From Mucidula mucida (Eukaryota; Basidiomycota; Agaricomycetes; Agaricales; Physalacriaceae): a DNA stretch of 52,000 nt. The stretch is from the NCBI GenBank assembly GCA_015501055.1, contig JADNYV010000244.1, positions 1 to 52,000 on the forward strand, given 5' to 3'. Under the pieces are notes generated by a model. The model worked only from the letters and a program-made list of their open reading frames with translations. It was not told the origin of the DNA and did not search any database. Every line of letters begins with the position of its first letter. Within the stretch, counting starts at the first letter, position 1. Shown in pieces: positions 10,208-20,037 of the stretch. The position numbers and the translations under genes were made by a program.

Positions 10208-10581
10208 GGTGGTGGTTGAAAGGCAAGAAAAAAATGGCAATGAGGCCCCTGTTATTGCCCGATTTGTGCTGGGCTGTGTAGGGTAGGCCGGATGGTCGAG
10301 GTTGAATTTTGAGAAATGGTTGATCGCAGAATCGAACCCGAGGTCTCGAGATCTTGGAATCATGTGGGTCTCCCCCTCAATTCACCAAATCTTCGCACCA
10401 CCGAGCTTGGAGGAGTGTGTTCTAAGATAAACCTAGTACTAGATTATGTTTATATATACAGAATACACTCTCTAGCTGAGTATCTTATATCTAGGTGCAG
10501 AGGAAGGCGCAAAACAGCGTTCTTGCGCGAAAAGTCACGGAGGTCACACGATTGTGACTGACGCGTGAACTGCTTGACAAA
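10208..10581. promoter_or_regulatory. Shared divergent promoter region
   Basis: The 374 bp between the two head-to-head starts contain an AT-rich TTTATATATACAG stretch near 10450, which suits a core promoter. Both genes must be driven from here. No other motif was identified. Confidence 0.4.
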
Positions 10582-13500
10582 ATGCCACCTAAGAAAGCTC
10601 TGCCAAATTGTGAGTTAACGAGAAGAACTTGACGCAGAATTTAGACTCACACAAGTAAACTCTTCAGTCTTTGTGGAGGACACAACAGACTCCAAAGTTC
10701 TTTGCATAATCTGTCACGGAAACACTCAGCCTTTCCCTCCTCTTTCTGCTAAGTCGTGGATCCTCCGGAGCAGTGCGACTTTACATGTTAATGGTGATCA
10801 ACACCATGCTGCAGCAGAGAGATACGAGAATCTGCAGCGCATAAATGCGGCGAGAGAGCAAGCACGACAACAGCGGCAGCAACCTTCGCAACTTTCAGCC
10901 ATAACCGCTGTTGATGCATGCATACAATCTGAACCACATGTTAATGCGCATATTGATATGGACCAACTGGACACGTACAAGTTTTCTGTCGATGACTTTA
11001 CCCTCCATCCGACCAACAATGAGATCTTGGATGCACAGTCCGAGCGCCTAGATCGCGAGTTCGAACATCGTGGCTTATGGAACATGCACGCTATGGCAGA
11101 TGCACTGGATCTCCATAGTGGAGAGCTGCTGGAGACGACAGAGGACCAGGAAGATGCCCTGTTTGCAGAAATCCTAGAGACAGCAAGTACATTGATGATG
11201 GTTTGCGTTGAAGATAACATGCACCTGACTTTGTTCCATTTTGGTCAGAAGTTCCCACTTTGGAACCGAGCACGTCTTCTCTTCCATCGCGTAATGAGGT
11301 GTTCTACCCATATGATTCCAAGACGGTAAGTCGCCATTCATACACAGTTTTTCCAATCCAAATTCTAATAGTCCATTCAAGATGTTTTTACTAGATACTC
11401 TGGACAATCTATCGCGACTGCGAATCTCAAACTCCTTAATGTGTGTATTCTTGTGGATTCTGAGAGAACTTGGGGCCCCGGATGTCCCGTCATTTGACCA
11501 TTTACGCAACATTCAGAAGAGTATTCGTAGCAGGTCTGGGATACCAACAATCCCAGCTAAGTCTCATTTTGGGAACATCTTTTACATCAATGATCCCCGG
11601 CACCTTATCGCGCAGGTATGTTACGTTGAATCAATGATTTTATCTATGAGAGACTCAAAATACACAGGATTGGGCATCACCCGAGGTGCGGAAACATATC
11701 CGCGTCTATCCAGAGATCCCCGAAGATGGGGTGATACGTGAAATCTGGCATGCCCAGAAATGGCGGAAGGATATGGACTGTGATCTCTTGAGTCCAATGT
11801 ACGAGGGTTGACGCGCTCACTTCTACGTGAATGAACTGGCTCGAATGGAGGATGGTCGGTATGTCATACCAAAGCGCTGGGTGACCTTCTTGCAAGAGGT
11901 ATATGCAGACGTATTGATTGTTGAGATCAATGACAGTGTATGTATTTCATTCAGATGATTGTACTACAGCACTGACTTCTCCTAGGGCTTTGCAACTGTA
12001 CTCAATAAAGAGTCTACAACGCTTATCAAGGCATCTGAACTGTCGCGTAACTATCTTGACCTCGAGCATGACGGCGGCCTGCCCAAATGGGCCGACACAT
12101 GTGCTGACCTCTCCGTGAAGATGCCTAACCCAAAGTGTGCACTGGCCAAAGGAGATCCCCTTTATACTTCCTTTGTGGAGTATTTTAGTGATGACGTCTC
12201 TGGAAATCGAACCAAGCAGTGGAATAAACACTGGAACGTATACATGACATATTGAAATCTCCCTCGGCAGCTTCTTCAACAAGAGTTTCATGTTCACTTT
12301 GTCTCCTCGTCCCCACATGCCTCTACAACAGAGCAGTACGGCAAGTTTAAGGAGATTGTCGAGTAAGCTATGATTGATTGCTTTAATCCCTAACTTATGA
12401 CCAGATCTACACAGCGTGAACCGGTAAAAGTACGGGATGGAGTCTCAGGACAGACAACACGGTTTTCGCTCCAGAACATGGTTGAACCCTCTGATAATCC
12501 GATGCAGAGCAAGATTGCTGCAAGTATTGGCGCAAAAGGAAACTTTCCATGCCGCAAGTGTGAGGTTGGTGGTACTCAAGCAGAGAAACGGGAGGACAAA
12601 GGTTACCATGCATTATTTGAGGTATTGGCAGTCTTCCAATGTTGCTTATTGCTTATCCTCCTGTAGTCCGGTACTCCTCGTTCGAAAGATGGGATCATCC
12701 GTGAGCTCGAAAAGCAGCTTCACCTCGCTTGTTCCGGTGTCGCTTAACACGTGAAGGACTCCCAGTCCGCGACGGGCATCAAAGATGCATATGCACAGCA
12801 CTGGATTCAGGACCTCATTTCTCGGTTCCACACTACGAAAAGTGACCCCAAGAATACTAAGACACCGGAGGAGATCAAGGCCGACCTGATTCAATGGGTA
12901 ATGGATAACCGAGACAAGATTTATAGTGGATTTTTAACAACAGACGGTATAGTATTTCACTCCAGCTGCAAATACCATGCTCACAGCTCAATACAGGCTT
13001 TGATCCCACCAAGGACACACCCGTCAAGATCTTATACACAATTCTCCTCAGAATCATCAAGTACATTTGGCATAATACTCATACCTCCTTCTCGGCGACG
13101 CAAAAGCTGACCTATTCGCACCGTCTTCAAGCCACAGAGACTGATGGTCTCAGTATTCATGCAATCCGCGCCAACTATATCATGCAGTATGCGGGTTCGC
13201 TAATCGGTACTCAGTTCAAGATTCTTGCTCAGACAAATATATTTCATGTCCGCGGCATCGTCTCGGAGGAGCAGTTTTCAATCTGAAGAGCTGTTGGAGA
13301 GCTGTCGGCACTCTTATGGTTTCCCGAGATCCGTAACTTGCAGAAGTACTTGGTGTGTACAGATTCCTTCCCGCGATGTAGTTGCTAACGGCAATCCATA
13401 ACAGGCGGACATCAAAGTTGCTGTTGCAAATGTGCTCGACACCTTTGCGAAACTCAATCCCTCAAAGATGATCACGAAAATCAAGCTGCTTTGCTCGCAC

Positions 13501-14928
13501 ATATCCCAGATGATATCACGTCCTTCGGGCCACTTGTGGGAGTCGCGACGGAGATCTACAAATGCTTTAATGCAGTATTCCGTTACTGCTTGATACTGTC
13601 CAATCATCTTGCCCCGAGCCGCGACATTGCTCTCCAGCTCGCAGATCAGGAAGGTCTGAAGCACCGACTGATCAGAGGTTGGTGGCAGGACGAGAAAGGG
13701 GAATGGATTCGAGCGGGGGACGGTGTTCGTCAATACATGTGCGAACAACCTGTTCTTCGGAAACTCCTCGGATGGACTGAGAAGCCGGCACTGTTAATTG
13801 GTTAGCGTTTCGACTTTGCAATGATTTCTCGTGGACTGACCGGGATTTTAAAGGGAGCGTGCGACTGAAGGCACTTCCTAAGAAGACGTCCCGAAAATTG
13901 GTTCGACTTTCCGAGACCTTGGCTGCCGGCGCATTGAATTATGCTTCGTTCGATGCAGACGTACAGTGGCATTACTGCAAATATGCAATATCTGAATCAT
14001 TGGAAGAATGCTTTGAGAGCTCTTGGGTTTTCTGCAAGTCCCCTCTACCCAATGTACGTCGAGAATCTAATTGGGAGTTGGACATAATTACTCACCATAC
14101 TCCAGGCCAATAATCTCATCGTTCTGGGACGCATTTCATTCATTCTAACACTCGCTGCCCCTCCGCCCGACACAGATGAGGCAGTCGTGGTGCTAGAACT
14201 CTTCCAAGTTTTGTCAGAGCGCGACCCGGTGTTTGGCATGCCAGTCCTCATGCGTTGTGATGGAGAGAAAACTTACCTCATTGTGCCATCGAAGGTGAGT
14301 CGCGGCAAATACCAATCCTGAACAAATGACAGACTGTTGACAGAACCTAAAATTCAAGTTTAATGTCCAACACGACTGTACGACAGCGAAATGTACTGCT
14401 TCCGGAGTGCGCAAGCGCAAACAGGAGCGACAAGACTCTGAAGTTACCGAGAATTTTATCGAACACCAGCCATTGGACCGTTATTTTATCAACATGCATG
14501 CCTTTTACAATGCGCACCTCGTACAAGCGACGCTTCCCAGATCACTTACCATACCACTTCCGATTGTGGATGATCGCAAAGCGTTTCACTCAGAGCTTGC
14601 GTCACAATTACGCGCAATGGCCACCGTGAAGAAAGCCTCAAAAGAAGCAGCAGCAGGCACTCGGAAACGAAAGCGCGGAGAAGGCAATACCGCCGGCCAA
14701 CCAAAAGCAAAACAAGCACAAAAAAAGAAAGCAGCAGCACCTCAATCTGGGACTCGGTTAGTTATTCGACTGAAGCCAGCACAGGTCCAGGCGGCGATGA
14801 GGAAAGGAGCCGCCATTTTCGACAGTGGCGAAGAGGACAGTAGTTCCAATGACGAGGAGGATGATTGGTCTGGTAATGAAGTCGACAACATAGATTTTGT
14901 CCTCGATATTAGCGACAGCAAGCTGTAG
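10582..14928 (+). pseudogene. 13-exon DNA transposase-like gene with four stops and one frameshift
   Basis: Exons: 10582-10609, 10668-11186, 11252-11325, 11382-11615, 11668-11937, 11986-12362, 12405-12621, 12667-12946, 12997-13352, 13405-13800, 13854-14053, 14106-14294, 14344-14928; about 1240 codons. All twelve introns are short GT-AG. The N-terminus (MPPKKALPN) leads to a CIIC..H..HH zinc-finger-like patch. The core has [52 protein letters not shown] and [16 protein letters not shown]. Further on are DNPMQSKIA, FPCRKCEVGGTQ and LAPSRDIALQLADQEGLKHR. The C-terminus has a CX5C, a basic KRKRGE and an acidic tail. It resembles large agaricomycete transposases (Plavaka/CACTA-like or KDZ-related). 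Stops at 11809, 12253, 12745 and 13284 and a one-base loss near 13487 make it inactive. Confidence 0.65.
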
Positions 14929-15172
14929 TAGTACAAATGAGATGTTCTATAGAGTACACAAATCATAGGGTCTGCAGATATCGGAGACAACAAGGGAGAT
15001 GGATGGCAAACCCATGGCCGACCTGTTTTCACACCATCCTGTCATCACATTTGAGGTAACATGGTGGGAGGAGAGAGAGAGGTGTGGTAGCCACATTGCC
15101 AGCAGCCATATGGACTCCGGGCAGAAGTCATATCAGATCCAGACCGATCATCACCTGTCTCCGCCCTTTTCT

Positions 15173-15211
15173 TTCCACCTCGATCACACCCGGAGGCACT
15201 TTGGCGGTGTA
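15173..15211 (-). repeat. Right terminal inverted repeat
   Basis: Read on the minus strand from 15211, it begins TACACCGCCAAAGTGCCTCC like the left end, then differs at four of the next 19 positions. Confidence 0.7.
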
Positions 15212-16880
15212 ACTGAAATGTCAGGATGTGTAAGTTACTCAGATGAATTAAGCTATGCAAAGCCAAAGCAAACACAAACGACAAGCGTCTGGTCATGCAC
15301 GTCCGTTTTTGGCTCCCAAAGAAACGAATGTTGGGCCGCTATAGTGAGAACCGTTTAGTCGCCTTTGGACCTGGCTTCAAAGGTTCGTGGATGTCTAACA
15401 ATTCAGAACCAATAATATACTAGGAACGAATTAGTTTAAAATTTAATAATATCGACTCGACTCAGCACCAGATCTATAATCGCGTCCTTGACCCGACGGT
15501 TATTCTGGTGGGCATGCGATTGCGAGGAAGCCAGTAGGGGCCGAACATTTTGCCAAGGCTTTGGTTCTGAGTCGCTTAATATATAGTTGATGTTGAGGCC
15601 TCGACTGTCCTCTATTGCGAATGGTGGTCACCATCACCGCGGCAAGGTCACAAAGTCGCAGGCGTTTCTGTGTCAAGCTTGGCCTCATAAGTCGAACACG
15701 GCAGCTGTTGAAATACACTACATCTACTGCCCACAATTCCCGGGCAAACACTAGACGTCGCGTACAACGCGAGGTCCTCAGGCGAAACGGAGACGGCCCC
15801 TGACCTAATGCATCTTGCAAATCAACGCACATCTATTCCTCAAAAGTGGCATCTGCGTGGATGACGGGTGTAAGATTACTGAGCACAGGGAGTCTAGACA
15901 AGATATACTTTAATGTTTGAGGTTAAGAGTCCCCCTTGACTACTCGCCATGCACAAGGCCACACCGAGCAAGATTACCAGCGGCGCAGTGCGTGCTGTAC
16001 AGCCAGACTTCTCCTCTGATACGTGACTACAAGGACAGTATCGGGAATCATTTGATTAGAAATCTTAAAGAATACCGAGAGCATGTCAGTACGCGTTAAG
16101 AGCGTGGTGGGTACACCAAGACTGACCAAAAGACCAGATTATCGAAACATTCTGCGCAAGATTGTTGTGACCTTCAGGCGTACTAGACCGACTTCGAGCT
16201 TTCAAGTGCACTCCGTTCGACGTTGATGGAGGCGGCAAAGATTGACAGGTGCTGTAATCGGATCGATGAGCGAGTGGTTTTGGTAACGACCCATCGACTA
16301 ACCTTTGCGTTGAAGAAAATGACCCGCCGGTGTTCCTTCGCGAGCCAAAGGCAAAATGCTTGCGGCGCAAGAGGGAGAGACGCGTCGGTAAGAGAAATGA
16401 GGGCTCGAGGTGTTCGCTTTGGTTATAAGGCCAGACCATCGAAGTAGGTAGGCGTGTTCCTCCAAGGTGGATGGCGTGTCGTGAAAAAACGTTCAACAGG
16501 GATGAAGACAGGGAGGCGTACATTGCCATCCAGTACACATAGACAAGACATAGTGTCGCAAGAAGATAAAGTCGATTCCGCCATTATCTCAGTATGGCGT
16601 ATCGAGCCACAGGAAGCATTATACACACACCTTCGTCCCATCGACGCGCCTCTGGCGGGACAGTCCCTTTCCCTGCGAGACATCATATGCTTCGAGCCTG
16701 CTATAGCACATCTTTTGGTTCTTGCGCATAGTCGTGTAAAGTTCTGGTTTTTCGTGTTCTCGGTCCTGGCGCCCTCAGTAGCGGCATCCTACACGTTAAC
16801 GAGACGCCAGTGGATTAATTCGGGAGGACGGATGAAGGCGATCCGTAGGTCGCGCGCTGCGGCTTTGGATAAAGGGACTC
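15212..16880. other. No supported gene
   Basis: Several frames of 60-150 codons occur on both strands (for example 15500-15832 and 16086-16538 minus, 16454-16903 plus). None shows a domain, splice-linked continuation or paralogue. It may be decayed repetitive DNA. Confidence 0.4.
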
Positions 16881-17414
16881 GGAGCAGTGTTCTCGTCTGG
16901 TGAACCGCGTCATAAATGCGAGTCAGGGAAACACTTTGGCTGGAAGGACGTACCGAGATTCCCAGTATAGTGCTGTCCGATGCCCTATTCACGAATTAAA
17001 CGCCCTGCTTTCGCGTCGAGAGTGAATACCGGCACTGCATGGAAGGCATAGCCCGGGACAATCAGCAAATGCACGCTAGGTTGTACTTAGTGTGCGCTCG
17101 AAGAAAGTCGTAGACGAAAGAATAGAGTGTAGCAGAGGATATTTGAGGGGGAGTAATGGTGGTTGCCGATCAAGTTACACCTCTTGCTTTCTGACCACCA
17201 TCAACGACTCAACGTCTTTCAGCGTATACTTGATAACATACAATTCATATACTCTTTAGCAGCGGCTCGATTAGTGCGTGTCCTCTATTCTTTCTTTGCC
17301 TACATCAAATTGGAACGCTTGTGTCTGACGCGTCTTCGCTAGGCTCTTTAGGGAGGTAAGCTTTCTGTTGACCTTGACTCTCAACGCCAATAAATCTCTT
17401 CCTAGTACTCGGTC
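16881..17414 (+). repeat. Duplicated upstream block of F-box gene 3
   Basis: From GGAGCAGTGT onward this block matches 19500-20037, upstream of gene 4, with indels. It includes TCTCGTCTGGTGAACCGCG, the inverted-repeat promoter block and the 5'-UTR introns. Gene 3 and gene 4 were therefore duplicated with about 530 bp of upstream DNA. Confidence 0.7.
17154..17203 (+). promoter_or_regulatory. Conserved upstream inverted repeat, F-box gene 3
   Basis: TAATGGTGGT at 17154-17163 faces ACCACCATCA at 17194-17203, one mismatch from a 10-bp perfect inverted repeat, 30 bp apart. The spacer GCCGATCAAGTTACACCTC is shared with the paralogues. Confidence 0.5.
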
Positions 17415-18680
17415 ATGCCAAACACCTCTCTGCCACTTGAACTCGTCGACTTGATTATCCAGCATCTTTCCGGTGATACATATACTCTGCGGAGGTGCGC
17501 CTTGGTATCGCGGACCTGGTCGGAACTTGGTCAACGCGCTCTATTCCGCGACGCCCAGCTAGATCTGTGCAGCTCCACGAAGATGGCCAAAGTGCTTGAC
17601 GACCTCACATCCATGTCCCATCTCCGGACACTCTTCCGCGCCGTGACAGTCCCCCAACGCTGTATTGACAATAATGATGTTCCCTCATCTGGGCACATGT
17701 CTCGCCTCGCATCTGTGCTTTCGCTTCTTCCCAATCTCACAAAAGTCGTGATTCGCGAATATGTTGGCTCCGACGACAAAGTTGCCACCCAGTCCTATCT
17801 TGACCTGATCCCAAATGTCTTGGGAAACACGCCCCTTGTCGAGCTTGATATTGTCATTTACTCCGTCGAAGCCTTTCAGCATCTTTTTGGGATCCTAGCA
17901 GGGACGAACGTCAAGCGGGTTACTTTGGCAGGTATCGTTAGTTGTTGCAAGGTGGACTTGGAGGCGCCACGCCAGCGTTTGCGCATTCCCTCGCTAGAAT
18001 ACATCCGCTTCATAGTCGATGGTGATTTATGGGAGGAATTCCACCATTGCCTCGTCCATGATTTTGACATTCCCAACCTGAAGCAGTGCGAGATTGGCAC
18101 ATATTTTGCAGATAAGTTGCTGCGTTGGCAGGGCACACTGCATAAAGGATTTCCTCCAGTCGGGGTGGTTAAATTGGAACTAGTCTTTCGTACGTCGCAA
18201 TTGTCAAATAATCCGGTGTTTAACACGGCTTCAGGCATTCCCTCTTCTCTGGCGTATATTGATCGTCCCGACCAAGATGACTTTCGCTCCATCGCCTATG
18301 TCCCTCTTCCCATATACCTCCCCATTGCGCTTGGCGATCTCTACTTTCATCATGTGCACCTAAAGGCCACATCGGACTCAGTCATCGAGACACGCAAGCT
18401 CATCAACTGGTGGGCTTGTACGTTTCGCGCCCTCTCTGCCAACTCGGACGCGATCATACATTTCACGGAGTTTACATTCATGTTCGCTGTCTCGAAAAAT
18501 CTTGACGCGCTTATTCCAGAATGTCAGTCGCTCGATGATAATCTGGCGCATCCGCTGTTCAGCACCGTTCGGCATGTTCATTTTAAGGATAACAAGGGCC
18601 CTATTGCCGAGGCTGTCGCCGTTAAAATACGCCTGGCTTTGCCTCAACTGGCAGGTCGCGGTGTGCTTTCTTTGGTGTAG
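17415..18680 (+). CDS. F-box protein 3
   Basis: Likely SCF ubiquitin-ligase adaptor of the same family. The whole 1266 bp is one open frame (421 aa). However, positions 18190-18234 look like the family's phase-1 intron: GTACGT start, TTCAG end, 45 nt, stop-free and a multiple of three. Removing it aligns the protein with paralogues 1, 2 and 5 without a gap, giving 406 aa, so splicing is probable but not certain. F-box-like domain at residues about 4-48 (LPLELVDLI, CALVSRTWSEL), DLIPNVLGNTPLVELD in the middle, INWWACTFRALS near the C-terminus. A 5'-UTR intron at 17356-17405 precedes the ATG; the 3' half of the first UTR intron seen in gene 4 is missing here. Confidence 0.85.
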   Translation: MPNTSLPLELVDLIIQHLSGDTYTLRRCALVSRTWSELGQRALFRDAQLDLCSSTKMAKVLDDLTSMSHLRTLFRAVTVPQRCIDNNDVPSSGHMSRLASVLSLLPNLTKVVIREYVGSDDKVATQSYLDLIPNVLGNTPLVELDIVIYSVEAFQHLFGILAGTNVKRVTLAGIVSCCKVDLEAPRQRLRIPSLEYIRFIVDGDLWEEFHHCLVHDFDIPNLKQCEIGTYFADKLLRWQGTLHKGFPPVGVVKLELVFRTSQLSNNPVFNTASGIPSSLAYIDRPDQDDFRSIAYVPLPIYLPIALGDLYFHHVHLKATSDSVIETRKLINWWACTFRALSANSDAIIHFTEFTFMFAVSKNLDALIPECQSLDDNLAHPLFSTVRHVHFKDNKGPIAEAVAVKIRLALPQLAGRGVLSLV

Positions 18681-18808
18681 GGTAAGAAGAGCAGAGACGA
18701 CCGGCGGTCTTTACAGTATTCAGTGTAATGGACGATTAATAGATGTGTATTTGTCGATCAATATGTGCATGAGAGCTTGCTGTGATTAGGCTGTATATTA
18801 TGTTCTGT

Positions 18809-19274
18809 TTAATGAAAACACACAGATATGGCAGTGGATATGAGTATAGAGGAGACCATAGTAGTAGTAGGAGAAAGGAAATGGTTTGAACTAGTATCAT
18901 AGCAAATCTTGTCAAAAGGGATCATCATTCCGACGGTGCCTTCACCAGATTCATGCGCACGTCCTTTTCCTGCCTCCACAACTTGAACCTTGACCTGTAC
19001 GGCGCGCGCTTTCAATAGGCGATCAGATCGCGGACCAGGAAGATCGCCCTGGCAAGTCGGATCGTCGTATTGATAATATTCCAACGAAACAGTGTGTAAT
19101 GGAGTAGGACGCATCGCGCCTGTAGTGGAACGGGAACGCGGGCAGCGACCTGAACTGGACGAGTAGCGGGTGGTGGGGGAACGACAGCAGGCGGGGATGG
19201 GCTTTGTTCAGACTTGCGTGCAGGCTTTGCTTAGGACCCATCGCGCCTAGGGTGAACACTGGCGATGGGAACAC
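18809..19274 (-). pseudogene. Decayed unrecognised gene downstream of F-box gene 3
   Basis: Convergent with gene 3. Minus-strand frames contain a Pro-rich stretch (PPAVVPPPPATRPVQVAA) and GDLPGPRSDRLLKARAVQV, which resembles GDLHDPQSDRLLSRI in the decayed gene after F-box gene 4. The frame changes several times. The family was not recognised. Confidence 0.35.
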
Positions 19275-19335
19275 TGGTCGGAGCGACGAGTAGCGGGTGG
19301 TGGGGGAATGTCAGCAGCCGGGAATTGACTTTGTT
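19158..19335. repeat. Imperfect direct repeat, offset 127 bp
   Basis: GACGAGTAGCGGGTGGTGGG at 19158 recurs at 19285; each copy runs about 51 bp into CTTTGTT. It lies in the Pro-rich part of the decayed minus-strand gene. Confidence 0.6.
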
Positions 19336-19499
19336 GTGGCTTCTTCGTAGCCTTCTTCAAGTCGTCCTTGTGCACGGTGCGTGGAGGCACCTACCAACGA
19401 TCTCGTCATCTCAAACAACACATAGGCCACCGACTCCCTCAGGAGGCCTTCCATGCTTGGTCTCGCGCGACATTCCCTGCTTAAATGAGTTGCCCCCCC

Positions 19500-20037
19500 G
19501 GAGCAGTGTAACTGGTCTCGTCTGGTGAACCGCGTTGTGAAGGCGAGTCGGGAAAACATTTTGGCGGGAAAGACATACCGGGGTGCTGTATTCACAAAAT
19601 AAATGGTCTCATTTTGCTTCCGGAGTTCGTGTGGCTGTATTGTCAACTGTACAGTAAATGCGGAACAGATTAATTCAGATAATGTACGCTAGGTACCCTT
19701 TACGCGCTTGCAAAAAGTCCTAGGCGAAAGAATAGAGTGTGTAAGAAGATTTTGAAGAGGAGTGATGGTGGTTGCCGATCAATTTACATACATCTCTTGC
19801 TTTCTGACCACCATCAACGACTCAACGTCTTTCGGCGTATACTTGATAACCTACAATTCGTATACTCTTTAGCAGCGGCTCGATTAGTGCGTGTCCTCTA
19901 TTCTTTCTTTGCCTACACCAATAGTCTTTCCAGGCGCCAAACGCTCGTGTCTAACGCGTCTTCGCTAGGCTTTAGGGAGGTAAGCTTCCTGTTTACCTTT
20001 ACTCTCGACACCAACAAACTCTTTCTAGTCCTCCGTC
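19500..20037 (+). repeat. Duplicated upstream block of F-box gene 4
   Basis: Second copy of the block at 16881-17414. It keeps both 5'-UTR introns (19887-19933 and 19980-20028). Confidence 0.7.
19763..19816 (+). promoter_or_regulatory. Perfect 10-bp inverted repeat before F-box gene 4
   Basis: TGATGGTGGT (19763-19772) and ACCACCATCA (19807-19816) are exact reverse complements 34 bp apart, about 70 bp before the first 5'-UTR intron. Near-copies stand in the same place before genes 2 and 3; only the right half is left before gene 1 (1151-1160). A candidate factor-binding site or transcript hairpin. Confidence 0.55.

Larger units (their letters stand above)
8342..15211. mobile_element. Two-gene DNA transposon with 39-bp TIRs
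   Basis: Two 39-bp sequences at 8342-8380 and 15173-15211 are inverted copies of each other with 35 of 39 matches and no gap. Between them lie two divergent genes: an intact minus-strand gene (8865-10207) and a long transposase-like plus-strand gene (10582-14928). The size (6870 bp), inverted ends and transposase-like gene fit an agaricomycete CACTA-like (Plavaka-type) or KDZ-type element; the exact superfamily is not certain. The bases just outside both ends are AC, a possible 2-bp target duplication that could be chance. Confidence 0.65.

Noticed and set aside
10318..10400. tRNA-like sequence on the minus strand (GGTTCGATTC box-B match and an AGCTCGGTGGT box-A-like stretch)
   Set aside because: The T-stem does not pair, the box spacing is too long and no acceptor stem closes. 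At best a chance match or a very old SINE/tRNA remnant.
15173..15211. The inverted end as a conserved coding fragment (YTAKVPPGWIEVE) rather than a TIR
   Set aside because: The equal-length, gap-free inverted match exactly flanking the two-gene block fits a TIR better, though coding origin cannot be fully excluded.
16086..16538. 150-codon minus-strand ORF
   Set aside because: No domain, intron, promoter or homologue is visible; the opposite strand is also open over part of it.
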